A stretch of 64,000 bases of DNA from Leeuwenhoekiella polynyae (lineage in GTDB: Bacteria; Bacteroidota; Bacteroidia; Flavobacteriales; Flavobacteriaceae), in NCBI RefSeq assembly GCF_042683665.1, contig NZ_JBHUOO010000018.1. The stretch is one strand, 5' to 3'. The notes beneath the pieces were generated by a model. It was not told where the DNA came from. It did not search any database and saw only the letters and a list, made by a program, of their open reading frames with translations. This document shows positions 1 through 9,547 of the stretch, in pieces (position 1 is the stretch's first letter; every line of letters starts with the position of its first letter). The position numbers and the translations under genes were made by a program.

Positions 1-99
1 GCTGGTTCCATAAACCGTAAATCCTTTTGTAACTAAAAACTCTGCTATTGATTTTCCTATTCCTGAAGAGGCTCCTGTGATCAAGACTACTTGAGACAT
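1..99 (-). CDS. Short-chain dehydrogenase/reductase, N-terminal part
   Basis: The gene starts with ATG at 99-97 on the minus strand and runs off the left edge, so only the first 33 residues are visible. They contain the Rossmann cofactor motif TGASSGIG at about residues 8-15, which is the NAD(P)-binding glycine-rich loop of classical SDR enzymes. The substrate cannot be told from this fragment. Its start lies only 50 bases from the 3' end of the SRP RNA, which is transcribed in the same direction. Confidence 0.85.
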   Translation of the reverse strand, partial: MSQVVLITGASSGIGKSIAEFLVTKGFTVYGTS

Positions 100-148
100 A
101 CATTAAATTTAGAGCGGGGAAAATACGTAAATATAAGGCATAAAAAAA

Positions 149-243
149 GGCAAGCTACCTACATCACACCGCTACGACCATCTACCCTTGCTGCGTTCCC
201 GCCCTGGGGGAATTCGACAGGAGCTGGTTGTGTAGGACTTGCC
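149..243 (-). ncRNA. ffs: Signal recognition particle RNA, small bacterial (4.5S) type
   Basis: On the minus strand this roughly 95-base RNA has the conserved SRP domain IV core: CAGGGCGGGAACGCAGCAAGG forms the apical loop region bound by Ffh. The two ends are complementary (GGCAAG at the 5' end, CTTGCC at the 3' end), giving the closed hairpin of the 4.5S-type RNA. A run of T residues follows the 3' end on the minus strand (plus positions 142-148). The RNA works with Ffh and FtsY in co-translational targeting of membrane proteins. Confidence 0.93.
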
Positions 244-248
244 GGGTG

Positions 249-279
249 CAAATATACAGCAATCAAACAGCAAACCAAA
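249..279 (-). promoter_or_regulatory. Bacteroidota-type promoter of the SRP RNA
   Basis: On the minus strand TTTG, 19 bases and TATATTTG match the Bacteroidota housekeeping consensus (TTG/TTTG at -33, TAnnTTTG at -7). The -7 box ends about 6 bases before the mature 5' end of the SRP RNA, where the transcript should begin. The call rests on motif match and position only. Confidence 0.75.
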
Positions 280-332
280 CGTTTTTTAAACTGAATTTAT
301 TGATTTAACTTGACAGCAAAATTATCATACTT

Positions 333-1391
333 ATGCGCAGTTATAACCTTCTCGCTATCTTAACCTTAAGTCTTACGATTCTCTCCTGTGGCAACGGAAA
401 AGATTTGAGTAAAAGTTTTACTTTAACACTAAACAAGCCAGAATCTACTCTAAAAAACGGAGATCAAGTGATTATAAACCTCAAACCAAAGGGTGATGTT
501 ACCATAGATTCGGTTGTTTATTCTTTTGATGATAAGGTTTTGGATCGCAAAAAAGATTTGAGCAGCATTGATGCGATTCTCAATGTTACTCAGTTAGGTG
601 AAAAAATGCTGGAAGCTGAAGTTTATGCAGATGGTAAACAAGCTACTCTCTCCTCTAAGCTTACGTTTGTGGCTTCAGAAGCACCGGTTTTATACACTTA
701 TGAAATTGTAAATACTTACCCACACAGCAAAACTTCTTACACCCAAGGTCTGGAATTTCACGGTGACACCTTATATGAAAGTGTAGGCGAATACGGGAAA
801 TCTGGCTTGCTGAAAACTGACTTTAAAACTGGAGAAATCCTAAAGCGCATTGATCTTGCCAAGAATTTTTTCGCCGAAGGCTTAACAATAATAGACTCTA
901 GATTGATTCAATTGACATGGAGAGAGAATCAAGGTTTTGTTTACGACTTAGACACTTTTGAAAAAACCGATACCTTCAATTATGGAAAAAGTAAAGAAGG
1001 CTGGGGTCTTTGCAACGATGGCAATACCATTTACAAATCTGATGGTACTGAGAAAATATGGCTTCTAGATGCTAAAACCTATGCTGAAAAAGAATTCATT
1101 CAAGTGGTAGATTCTAAAAAATTACGATCTAAATACAACGAGTTAGAATGGGTTAACGGTAAAATTTATGCAAACAGCTATCAGTTTGACAGCATTTCGA
1201 TTATAAATCCAGAAACCGGTGCAATTGAAGGTGTTGTTGATTTGAGATCGCTCAAGAAAAAAATTAATTCTATAGAAGATGCCGGTAATGAAGTCCTTAA
1301 TGGGATCGCTTACAACCCCAAAACAGACCAGCTTTACGTCACAGGTAAACATTGGGACAAATTGTTTGAGATTCGTCTGATCAAGAAATAA
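333..1391 (+). CDS. Glutaminyl-peptide cyclotransferase (glutamine cyclotransferase), lipoprotein
   Basis: This 352-residue protein has a type II signal peptide ending in LSCG, so it is probably a lipoprotein of the periplasm or outer membrane. From about residue 130 it matches the five-bladed propeller family of plant-type glutaminyl cyclases: YPHSKTSYTQGLEF, FAEGLT, KEGWGLC and LEWVNGKIYAN are family-typical strings. Such enzymes convert N-terminal Gln to pyroglutamate. Many T9SS-exported Bacteroidota proteins start with Gln after signal removal, which fits the secreted T9SS protein two genes downstream. Residues 20-125 look like an extra Ig-like domain. Confidence 0.85.
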   Translation: MRSYNLLAILTLSLTILSCGNGKDLSKSFTLTLNKPESTLKNGDQVIINLKPKGDVTIDSVVYSFDDKVLDRKKDLSSIDAILNVTQLGEKMLEAEVYADGKQATLSSKLTFVASEAPVLYTYEIVNTYPHSKTSYTQGLEFHGDTLYESVGEYGKSGLLKTDFKTGEILKRIDLAKNFFAEGLTIIDSRLIQLTWRENQGFVYDLDTFEKTDTFNYGKSKEGWGLCNDGNTIYKSDGTEKIWLLDAKTYAEKEFIQVVDSKKLRSKYNELEWVNGKIYANSYQFDSISIINPETGAIEGVVDLRSLKKKINSIEDAGNEVLNGIAYNPKTDQLYVTGKHWDKLFEIRLIKK

Positions 1392-1395
1392 TCTG

Positions 1396-2949
1396 TTGAA
1401 AAATCTACTAAAAACCGGACTTCTATTTCTTGCTGTTTTTACTGCTACGCTTTTTATGAGTGCGTGCCGTGAAGATTTTGAACCTACGCGCAGTGAAGGG
1501 AACCTGTGGTTTTCTAAAGACACGGTTTTTTTAGATACGATTTTTTCAAATATTGGCAGCAGCACTTATAATTTAAAGGTTTACAACAACTCAACTAATC
1601 TTATCTCGATACCTTATGTTGGTTTATCGCAAGGCGAAAACTCTCAATATAGGCTTAATGTTGACGGCCTGGCCGGAACGGTTTTTAAAAACATAGAAAT
1701 TCTACCTAAAGACAGTATTTATATTTTTATTGAAACTACTGTAGATGCAACTATTCAAACCGAAAACAGCTTTGTATACACCGATCAAATTCAGTTTGAT
1801 TCTGGTAGCAATCTACAAACCGTAGAACTGGTTACACTTATTCAGGATGCGATTTTTTTATATCCAGAGAAAAATGCCGCAGGTATTAAAGAAACCTTAG
1901 AAATTGGTCTTAACGAAACAGGAGCTCCCCTAACGGTTGAAGGTTTTTTACTAGAGGATGATCAATTGAATTTCACCAACCAAAAGCCTTATGTTATTTA
2001 CGGCTATGCCGGAATACCTTCTGGTAAAACGTTGCAAATAGATGCCGGTGCGCGTATTCATTTTCATGAAAACAGCGGACTCATTTTTGCAAATGGATCA
2101 CGTTTAGAAGCAACTGGTGCTTTGAGTGAGGATCAAGAAATTTTAGAAAACGAGATCATTCTTGAAGGTGACCGCTTAGAACCAGAATACAGCGAAGTCC
2201 CCGGTCAGTGGGGAACAATTTGGTTTACTCCCGGTAGCACAGCCTCTATAGATTATGTTACTATAAAGAACAACAACATAGGTATTCTCGCTGATGGAAA
2301 TACCGGTGATGTGAATCCAGATTTTTACATAAAAAATACACAGATCTACAATACGTCAAGTATGGGGTTATATGCCTTAACCGCATCAATTCTTGGAGAG
2401 AATTTAGTTATTGGCAATTCAGGAGTCTCCAATTTATGGCTGCGTTTAGGAGGTAATTATGAGTTTACTCACAGTACATTTGCTAATTATTGGTCTCAAA
2501 GTTTCAGAAATACGCCGGCTGTACGGCTAGATAATTTTCTAGAAACCGACTCAGAATTGTTTACTTCGGCATTAAAGCAAGCAACATTTACTAACTGTAT
2601 CATTTACGGCAATCAATCGCAGGAGATCAGCTTAGAAGCTTTGGCTACTACTGATTTTAATTTCAGTTTTTCACATTCCTTAATCAAATTTGATGATTCT
2701 TTTGGTGAGTTTGCTAATGATGTCAACTACGACTTCAATAATGAACGTATTTACTTAAATATACTATTCAGCGAGAATCCTGATTTTAGAAATTCAGCTA
2801 TAAATGATTACAGAATTGGTGATGATTCTGCAGCAAAAAATCTAGGTGATCCCAGCACAGCACTTAAAGTTCCTTTAGATATTTTAGGAGAATCCAGATC
2901 AAATCGGGCAGACTCAGGTGCCTATCAAGCAACACTTTTTGAAGATTAG
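1396..2949 (+). CDS. Lipoprotein with predicted right-handed beta-helix, function unknown
   Basis: The start is TTG, 4 bases after the preceding stop. It gives a clean lipoprotein signal (MKNLLKTGLL, lipobox near MSAC). The 517-residue product is rich in Asn, Gly, Ile and Thr. Its middle (about residues 210-430) has repeated short beta units such as IKNNNIGILADGN and IKNTQIYNTSSMGLYA, typical of pectate-lyase-like parallel beta-helices. No catalytic motif was recognised. It probably sits in one transcription unit with the glutaminyl cyclase before it and the T9SS protein after it. Confidence 0.6.
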   Translation: MKNLLKTGLLFLAVFTATLFMSACREDFEPTRSEGNLWFSKDTVFLDTIFSNIGSSTYNLKVYNNSTNLISIPYVGLSQGENSQYRLNVDGLAGTVFKNIEILPKDSIYIFIETTVDATIQTENSFVYTDQIQFDSGSNLQTVELVTLIQDAIFLYPEKNAAGIKETLEIGLNETGAPLTVEGFLLEDDQLNFTNQKPYVIYGYAGIPSGKTLQIDAGARIHFHENSGLIFANGSRLEATGALSEDQEILENEIILEGDRLEPEYSEVPGQWGTIWFTPGSTASIDYVTIKNNNIGILADGNTGDVNPDFYIKNTQIYNTSSMGLYALTASILGENLVIGNSGVSNLWLRLGGNYEFTHSTFANYWSQSFRNTPAVRLDNFLETDSELFTSALKQATFTNCIIYGNQSQEISLEALATTDFNFSFSHSLIKFDDSFGEFANDVNYDFNNERIYLNILFSENPDFRNSAINDYRIGDDSAAKNLGDPSTALKVPLDILGESRSNRADSGAYQATLFED

Positions 2950-2952
2950 ACT

Positions 2953-5454
2953 ATGAACATAAAATTATCTAAGACACTTTTTCTACTTCTACTCTTCTTA
3001 CTTAATATAGATACTACACGTGGTCAAGCTCCAATATTAGAAGCTGATGCAGATCAAATTTATTGTCCGTTATCAAGTATTACTATAGCTCCTGATTTTG
3101 ATCTTCAAAATCCTGGCGACTCTCCAATTGATGCTCTTTATATTCAGATTTCTTCAGGTTACGAAAGAGGAAGCGACTTTTTAGAGATTCCTAACCTACC
3201 TAATATTTCACAATCATTTAACCCGGGTAATGCAAAGCTCACTCTTACATTTTCTACTACAATAACCACTGCAGAAATAATTGCTGCGGTCAGAGCAGTT
3301 ACCTTTAGAAGCTCACGAGCAAACATAAGCGGCAAGAGAGCGTTCTCTATCACTATAGGTCAGGCTAATTATTTACCCTCAACAGACCACTATTATGAGT
3401 ATGTCCCTGATAATTTAATAACCTGGGAAGCTGCTAAAACTGCAGCTGAGAATAGAGTTTATTATGGATTACAAGGATATTTAGCAACATTAACATCTTT
3501 TGAAGAGGCTGTTTTATGCGGAGAACAAACTCAAGGTGCCGGATGGATTGGTGGTACAGATGAAGCTCAGGAAGGAGTTTGGGAATGGGTTACCGGCCCC
3601 GAAGGTCTTGCAGGAGGTGTTGAGTTTTGGCGTGGTGGTCCTAACGGAAGCACCACAAGGTTTGCCTATTGGAATAGCGGTGAACCTAATAATGTAAATG
3701 GCGGCGAAGACTATGCTCATATTACTGCTCCGGGTATTGGTATTCCCGGCTCCTGGAATGATCTCAGAACAACCGGGGAGACTAACCTAGACTTTCAGCC
3801 TAAAGGTTATCTTGTAGAATACGGTGGGATGCCGGGTGATCCATCGCTAAAAATTGCAACCTCAACTAGTATCAGCATACCCACTACTACCGTAACAGGT
3901 GATACGCGCTGTGGCGCGGGAACTGTAAACTTAAGTGCTAGCACAACAGATGGGATCTTGAATTGGTATGATGCTCCATCTGGTGGAAATCTGGTTCATA
4001 CAGGAACTAATTACAATCCAATAATTAATACAACTCAAAATTTTTATGTAGCTGGCGAAGCTTTAGGTTGTAATACCGGTAGTCGTAAAACTGTTACTGC
4101 AACAATACTTGATGTTGTAGATGCAGCCGATACAATCACCATTAAAAATTGTGATGAAGACGGAACTCCAGATGGTTTTACAGACTTCAATCTTAATAAC
4201 AGCATACCATTTATTACTAGTGATACCGATATTAATGTTACGTTTTATCAAACCCGATTTGACGCAGATACAAATTCTGGGAATACTATAATAACACCAG
4301 AATCCTATAACAATCAAAACGGCAGCACAATCTATTCATATACCGAAAATGCAAATGGTTGCTTTAAAGTGTCAATTCTAAATCTTGAAGTTTCAACGAC
4401 TTCGTTTCCTACTGGATATAGTTATAATTTAACCCAATGTGATACAGATGGCACTGTTGATGGTTTTCAAAATTTTGACCTGTCTGAAGCCACTGCCGCT
4501 ATGTTGAGTCAATTCCCGTCAGGAAATAATTTAAAGGTTTCTTATTTTAGAAATGAACAAGATGCACTGCTTGCCACAAACGAAATTCTTCCTCAAAACT
4601 CTTATACAAACGAAACTGTAAATGCTCAGACATTATATGTTCGTGTTGACGATGCAACATCGGGTTCATGCTTTGGAGTAGGGCCACATTTGCAATTACT
4701 AGTTGAACCCATCCCGGTATTTGATATTCTAAACGAAGGAAAATTCTGCAGTAATGCGAGTTCTTTTACGTTAGAGACCACTAACGCGAGAGACGCTTAT
4801 ACTTATAACTGGACCGATGCTTCGGGTACGAGCATAGGAAATACAGCTTCTGTAGTGGTGAATTCTCCCGGGGTCTATACGGTTACTGCAACTACGGCTT
4901 ACGGTTGTAAGTCAGCGTCTAAAATGATTGAAGTTATAGCTTCTGAAGCTGCTACAGTAGATATGAATACTATTGAAGTAATGACTGAAAATGAGATCAA
5001 TACAATTCGCGTTATTGATTTGAATAATTTGGGTATAGGTGATTATGAGTTTGCTTTAGATGATGCACTTGGCCCCTATCAAGATGAGGCTGTCTTTAGA
5101 AATGTAGCAATTGGTTTTAGAACACTCTATGTAAGGGATAAAAATGGGTGCGGTTTGAGCAGTATTGAGATTCCGGTATTAGGGTTCCCAAAGTATTTTA
5201 CACCTAACAATGATGGCTATCATGATGAATGGGGAGCTGCAGGCTTGAGTAATGCTAATTTTACCGCAATCACTGTATATATCTACAACCGCTACGGAAA
5301 ATTATTAAAATCATTAATAGATTTTGACCAAAATTGGGATGGTACTGTACGAGACAAAACCTTGCCTTCTGACGAATATTGGTATACCGTTTTACTAACC
5401 GATACATTGGGAGAGCAGAAAGAATACAAAGGCCATTTTAGTCTTAAACGATAG
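2953..5454 (+). CDS. Secreted protein with C-type lectin domain and type B T9SS sorting domain
   Basis: This 833-residue protein has an N-terminal signal peptide ending near TRGQ. At about residues 140-290 is a C-type lectin-like domain (YYEYVPDNLITWEAA, GWIGGTDEA, EPNNVNGGEDYAHI, GSWNDL) with the EPN and WND-type calcium or sugar-binding strings. Ig-like segments with regular Cys and Asp-rich linkers follow (DGTPDGFTDFNL, DGTVDGFQNFDL). The last 90 residues (FTPNNDGYHDEW through GHFSLKR) form the gliding-motility-type C-terminal domain that directs type IX secretion and surface attachment. It starts 3 bases after the preceding stop. The ligand is unknown. Confidence 0.85.
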   Translation: MNIKLSKTLFLLLLFLLNIDTTRGQAPILEADADQIYCPLSSITIAPDFDLQNPGDSPIDALYIQISSGYERGSDFLEIPNLPNISQSFNPGNAKLTLTFSTTITTAEIIAAVRAVTFRSSRANISGKRAFSITIGQANYLPSTDHYYEYVPDNLITWEAAKTAAENRVYYGLQGYLATLTSFEEAVLCGEQTQGAGWIGGTDEAQEGVWEWVTGPEGLAGGVEFWRGGPNGSTTRFAYWNSGEPNNVNGGEDYAHITAPGIGIPGSWNDLRTTGETNLDFQPKGYLVEYGGMPGDPSLKIATSTSISIPTTTVTGDTRCGAGTVNLSASTTDGILNWYDAPSGGNLVHTGTNYNPIINTTQNFYVAGEALGCNTGSRKTVTATILDVVDAADTITIKNCDEDGTPDGFTDFNLNNSIPFITSDTDINVTFYQTRFDADTNSGNTIITPESYNNQNGSTIYSYTENANGCFKVSILNLEVSTTSFPTGYSYNLTQCDTDGTVDGFQNFDLSEATAAMLSQFPSGNNLKVSYFRNEQDALLATNEILPQNSYTNETVNAQTLYVRVDDATSGSCFGVGPHLQLLVEPIPVFDILNEGKFCSNASSFTLETTNARDAYTYNWTDASGTSIGNTASVVVNSPGVYTVTATTAYGCKSASKMIEVIASEAATVDMNTIEVMTENEINTIRVIDLNNLGIGDYEFALDDALGPYQDEAVFRNVAIGFRTLYVRDKNGCGLSSIEIPVLGFPKYFTPNNDGYHDEWGAAGLSNANFTAITVYIYNRYGKLLKSLIDFDQNWDGTVRDKTLPSDEYWYTVLLTDTLGEQKEYKGHFSLKR

Positions 5455-5460
5455 TAATAG

Positions 5461-5799
5461 ATGGCGTTTTTATTCACCTACGGAACGCTTCAGAATATCA
5501 AAATTCAAACAGAATTATTTGGCCGAAAACTTAAGGGTAAAAAAGACTTTCTAAAAAAATACAGATTAGGAACTATCAAAATACCTGAAAATCATCCGCA
5601 AGTACAATCCTATTTTATAGCTATATATACCGGTGATGAGAACGATCAAATTGAGGGAATTGTCTACGAACTAAAAGACTTCGAATTAGCTCTTGCAGAC
5701 GAATATGAAGGAAACTCTTATGAGCGAAGAATCATCATATTAGACTCAAACACAAAGGCGAATTTTTATTGCGAAAGCCCAAAAAACATCATCAATTAA
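5461..5799 (+). CDS. Gamma-glutamylcyclotransferase-like (AIG2/GGCT fold) protein
   Basis: The 112-residue product begins with the fold's hallmark YGTL loop (residues 7-10). It keeps the acidic stretch ALADEYEGNSYERR at about 80-93, where the family's catalytic Glu lies. Proteins of this fold remove gamma-glutamyl or gamma-glutamylamine groups as 5-oxoproline; the substrate here is unknown. The gene follows the T9SS lectin gene by 6 bases on the same strand and may share its transcript. The length is normal for the single-domain family. Confidence 0.75.
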   Translation: MAFLFTYGTLQNIKIQTELFGRKLKGKKDFLKKYRLGTIKIPENHPQVQSYFIAIYTGDENDQIEGIVYELKDFELALADEYEGNSYERRIIILDSNTKANFYCESPKNIIN

Positions 5800-5906
5800 G
5801 ATTGTTAATTATTTCTTAAAATATTTTCAATTTGTACAAGTGATATTTTAATATCTACAATTAAATCCCGATTAATTTCATTAAAAGTACTGTATATTCA
5901 GATCTT

Positions 5907-5920
5907 TAAGGAATTCCTTA
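5907..5920. repeat. Perfect 14-bp palindrome in an intergenic region
   Basis: TAAGGAATTCCTTA is perfectly self-complementary. It lies in the 262-base gap 5800-6061, about 140 bases before the next start. No T run follows, so it does not look like a terminator; an operator is possible. Nothing else was recognised in the gap. Confidence 0.35.
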
Positions 5921-6061
5921 TCGATTTCATCTGTGAAATCTCGCAATACGTCTAGCTTAAAATAGCTTTACAGATAAAGTTCTCTTTTTTCAGGATAAAG
6001 AACACGCTAAAAAGACTACTAAAAACGAGTTCAATATTTTAGTCTAAAATCTAACCTACTG

Positions 6062-7375
6062 ATGAGAATTGCTTTATTACTTTTTTTGTTTTTAATCACC
6101 CAGTTTACCAGTGCTCAAAAATTGAGTCATTTAAACGGTGATGTTACTATTTCACTTGAAGATGAGACGATAGACGCTACTTACAAAATCACAAATCTTC
6201 CTATAGACACGCAAACGCTATCTTTCAGGCTTAATGAATACATAAAGGTTGATGCTATCTATCTTAACGGAGGTCGAATTGCTTCAAGTAAAGTTCCACA
6301 AAACTGTGACGATTGTTTGATCTACACCGTTCTTGTAGGATGTGAAATAGAAATCAATCCGCAATCAGAACTTAAAATTGTAACAAGAGGTACATTCAAA
6401 AAATTTGAAAATTCTAAAAATGCTAAACGATATAAAGGTCAGCTTGTATATTCAAACGGTGTTTTAAGAGCGGGAAATACAGATAAATGGTACCCTGAAA
6501 TTGTAAATAAGTCTAGTAATATTTCAGATTATATGAATCCATTTATTTATACTTATTCGATTACTGCTAATTGTGATACGTGTGATAAAATTTATATAGG
6601 AAAAGGCAAACCCCAACCCAGTGGATCAGTTTTTACAAATAATAAAGTAGCGGGAGATCTGGTTCTTTTGGCAGGTGATTTAAATTATCAAACTGGAAAA
6701 TATGCTAATTATATAAATGTACCCGAAAAAGATATCCCGCAACTGGAAGCTAAATTTGCTAAAACTCGTGGATTTTTAGAAGAATTGACACAGGTTTCTG
6801 ATGATGATAAAGTAGTATATGCTCAAATAAGTTCTCCAGTTTATGGTAATGAGAGCACCTATAACACCATCATCAATACGGCTCAAAATGTTGATTCTGA
6901 TAAAATTGACTATGCCATTAAAGAGAGTGACGCATATTATTACTTAGCAAGCAACTTTAAGCCTGAAAATCAATTAGATAAAATGCTTTTACAATCACTA
7001 GCTAAATACGTAAAACTTAAATATCTTAAAAAATACAACCCTAATCAGTACAATTCACTCAACAGCTATCTTACTAAAAATGCTGTTGCAACCACGCCTA
7101 CCACAGATCAAACTCGTCTACAAGCACTTCTCATAACACCTGAACAATTTGTGGATCTTGAAAATGCAATTGGTGAAGTTGAAATGTCTCGCTTCATCAG
7201 CAACATGTTTCAAAATCTAAAAGTAGGTAAACGCAGTCTACAAGCTTTTACCGATAGTATGAACCAAATAAGAGAGAGAACAGATTATATCACCCAACTT
7301 GAAAAAGAGCTCCTTAATCAGTTTGAAATGAGATCTATCATACCTGTTAGTGAAGAAGTTATTACAGAATATTAA
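6062..7375 (+). CDS. Secreted protein of unknown function
   Basis: This 437-residue protein starts with a Sec signal peptide (MRIALLLFLFLITQFTSAQ), so it is exported to the periplasm or beyond. The first 130 mature residues look like a beta-rich domain that could resemble the N-terminal domain of M1-like peptidases, with Cys pairs at CDDC and CDTCDK. No HExxH zinc motif is present and no family was recognised. The C-terminal 150 residues are helical and charged. It stands alone between a long leader and a clear terminator, so it is probably a single-gene unit. Confidence 0.6.
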   Translation: MRIALLLFLFLITQFTSAQKLSHLNGDVTISLEDETIDATYKITNLPIDTQTLSFRLNEYIKVDAIYLNGGRIASSKVPQNCDDCLIYTVLVGCEIEINPQSELKIVTRGTFKKFENSKNAKRYKGQLVYSNGVLRAGNTDKWYPEIVNKSSNISDYMNPFIYTYSITANCDTCDKIYIGKGKPQPSGSVFTNNKVAGDLVLLAGDLNYQTGKYANYINVPEKDIPQLEAKFAKTRGFLEELTQVSDDDKVVYAQISSPVYGNESTYNTIINTAQNVDSDKIDYAIKESDAYYYLASNFKPENQLDKMLLQSLAKYVKLKYLKKYNPNQYNSLNSYLTKNAVATTPTTDQTRLQALLITPEQFVDLENAIGEVEMSRFISNMFQNLKVGKRSLQAFTDSMNQIRERTDYITQLEKELLNQFEMRSIIPVSEEVITEY

Positions 7376-7408
7376 TATTTAGAATACCTTCAATAATATC
7401 TAAATTGT

Positions 7409-7439
7409 GGCGCTATTTATAACATAATAGCGCCTTTTT
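7409..7439 (+). terminator. Rho-independent terminator
   Basis: GGCGCTAT (7409-7416) pairs perfectly with ATAGCGCC (7427-7434) across a 10-base loop and is followed by five T. It ends the transcript of the secreted protein at 6062-7375. Confidence 0.8.
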
Positions 7440-7517
7440 GTATTTTTGATTCCGCTGCACTCTTGTAAATCACTTCTATCCTATTATATTCGTTCTTTAA
7501 TCTCAAAATTCTTCATA

Positions 7518-8213
7518 TTGATTTCTCAAAAGACTAAAATACCGGTAAAAGCACTCATCTTTGATATGGATGGGACGATGATTGATAATATGATGATTCA
7601 CCACCGTGCTTGGCAAAAAAAGCTGAAAGAATTAGGTCTTGATATGACGCTTGAAGAAGTGAAACGGGACATACACGGAGTGAACAACGAAATCATTCGC
7701 CGCTTATTTGGTGATCGTTATACCGATGAGGAAGTGGCTCAGATCGCTTGGGATAAAGAAGCTGCCTATCGCGAGATCTATGCTGATCAAATAAAATTGC
7801 TTCCGGGTTTGCAAGAGTTTCTTGATAATGCTAAAAAACTAGGTATCCCAATGGGTATTGGTACCGCCGCACCTAAGGAGAATGCAGAGTTCGCTGTAGA
7901 AGCCTTAAAGCTTCAGGAATTTTTTAAAACAGTTGTACATTCAGATATGGTAGCGCGTGGTAAACCTGATCCGCAAGTATTTGAGATGGTAGCAAACGAT
8001 CTAGCGATTAAACTTGAAGAATGTTTGATTTTTGAAGACAGTCCTACCGGAGCACAGGCTGCTGCTAACGGAAATTCAAAATCAATTGTGCTTACGACTA
8101 CACACACTCAGAACGAATTTTCAGCAATAAACGGAATTCAAAACTTCATGGCAGATTACAACAATATCAATTTGCACAAAGCAGAAGATGAGAGCTTTTA
8201 TCTTCGGTTTTAA
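7518..8213 (+). CDS. HAD-superfamily phosphatase, beta-phosphoglucomutase-like
   Basis: The product has motif I DMDGT with the nucleophile Asp near its N-terminus, motif II around GIGTAAPKEN, the conserved Lys in RGKPDPQVFE, and motif III in FEDSPTGAQAA. This is the order of the beta-PGM/phosphatase subfamily with a helical cap (residues 20-90). The TTG at 7518 is chosen because an in-frame TTG at 7446 would add 24 hydrophobic residues that do not fit the family and would start right at the preceding terminator. The substrate is probably a small phosphorylated sugar, but this cannot be seen. Confidence 0.8.
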   Translation: MISQKTKIPVKALIFDMDGTMIDNMMIHHRAWQKKLKELGLDMTLEEVKRDIHGVNNEIIRRLFGDRYTDEEVAQIAWDKEAAYREIYADQIKLLPGLQEFLDNAKKLGIPMGIGTAAPKENAEFAVEALKLQEFFKTVVHSDMVARGKPDPQVFEMVANDLAIKLEECLIFEDSPTGAQAAANGNSKSIVLTTTHTQNEFSAINGIQNFMADYNNINLHKAEDESFYLRF

Positions 8214-8377
8214 AATTTCAGCAAAAAGGTTTTACAAATTATTATAATGTCTTTATCTGAATCATAATCAAATTGCTGGATGATGATACTTCTTAAATTT
8301 TCAGCAAGCATTTATGCGTTTTAATTTCGATTATCAAGTAAAAGTGTATTTTTAGGGCAATAAAATAATAACCCTCT

Positions 8378-9424
8378 ATGAAAAAAATAATGTGGATGAC
8401 CGGTATACTTGCAAGTATTCTTCTTGTAAAGTGCGGTCCTAAAATGAATGAATCTTCTAGCCGTTCTGGTAAAACTGTAGATCTAACAAATGTTGATCCA
8501 ATGCCTTTTGCTGAAAGTATTACAGCAGACGAGTTAAAAGAAATGCTTTACGTGTATGCTTCTGACGAATTTGAAGGTCGTAATACTGGTGAACCAGGAC
8601 AGAAAAAAGCAGCAGAATATCTTAAAGATTTTTACGTAAGTCAAGAAATACCATCTGCTATAGACAGCACCTATTTTCAGACAGTACCAGAAAGCTTTTT
8701 TAGAGCAGGAAGCGGTATAAAAGCATCAGAAAATGTTGTTGCTTATATTAAAGGTAGTACTAAGCCTGAAGAATACATTGTTATTTCAGCACATTTAGAT
8801 CACGTAGGTGTTCGTGATGATGGTGAAGTATTTAATGGTGCAGATGATGATGGTTCTGGTACGGTAGGTGTATTAGAGATCGCTGAAGCATTTAACAAAG
8901 CTGTAGAAGCTGGTTACAGACCACAACGTTCTATCGTTTTCTTACATGTAACAGGTGAAGAGAAAGGCTTATACGGCTCTAGCTATTATGCTGAGAATCC
9001 TATTTTCCCTATCGCAAATACAGTAGCCGATTTAAATATTGACATGATTGGTCGTGTTGATGATGCACACGCAGACAATGAGAATTACATATACTTAATA
9101 GGTTCTGACAAGTTGAGTACTGAGTTAGACAGCATTTCTACTGCTGTTAATAACAAGTATATGAACATTGATCTGGATTATACCTATAATGATGATAACG
9201 ATCCTAATCGTTTTTATTACCGTTCTGACCATTACAACTTTGCTAAGCAAGGTGTACCTATCATCTTTTACTTTAATGGTACTCACGCAGATTACCATAA
9301 AGTTTCTGATACTCCAGATAAAATCAACTACCCTATGCTTGCAAAACGTGCACAACTTGTGTTTTTAACTGCCTGGGAATTAGCAAACCGTGAAGACCGA
9401 ATTGTAGTTGATAAAACTCCGTAA
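8378..9424 (+). CDS. M28-family zinc aminopeptidase, lipoprotein
   Basis: The 348-residue protein has a lipoprotein signal ending in LVKC. It shows all the metal-binding strings of M28 di-zinc exopeptidases in order: SAHLDHVG (about residue 138), NGADDDGSG (about 153), the catalytic EEKGLYGS (about 194), DMIGR (about 222) and YRSDHYNF (about 282). The family removes N-terminal residues from peptides, here presumably in the periplasm or at the cell surface. The length is typical of the compact bacterial form without a PA insert. It is a single-gene unit ending in a strong terminator. Confidence 0.9.
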   Translation: MKKIMWMTGILASILLVKCGPKMNESSSRSGKTVDLTNVDPMPFAESITADELKEMLYVYASDEFEGRNTGEPGQKKAAEYLKDFYVSQEIPSAIDSTYFQTVPESFFRAGSGIKASENVVAYIKGSTKPEEYIVISAHLDHVGVRDDGEVFNGADDDGSGTVGVLEIAEAFNKAVEAGYRPQRSIVFLHVTGEEKGLYGSSYYAENPIFPIANTVADLNIDMIGRVDDAHADNENYIYLIGSDKLSTELDSISTAVNNKYMNIDLDYTYNDDNDPNRFYYRSDHYNFAKQGVPIIFYFNGTHADYHKVSDTPDKINYPMLAKRAQLVFLTAWELANREDRIVVDKTP

Positions 9425-9466
9425 TACCTGGTAAAATGATTATCTCGATTATTGAGTAAAAATTTT

Positions 9467-9500
9467 AAAAGAGCCTCTTCTATTTGGAGGCTCTTTTTTT
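9467..9500 (+). terminator. Rho-independent terminator
   Basis: An 11-bp perfect stem (AAAAGAGCCTC with GAGGCTCTTTT) and a following T run end the transcript of the M28 peptidase gene. Confidence 0.85.
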
Positions 9501-9547
9501 ATTTAAAACCTAATTTTATCACAACAACCATTTCCTGTTAACGAATT

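Noticed and set aside
7446..7517. N-terminal extension of the HAD phosphatase
   Set aside because: It begins with TTG beside the preceding terminator and adds 24 residues unlike the family.
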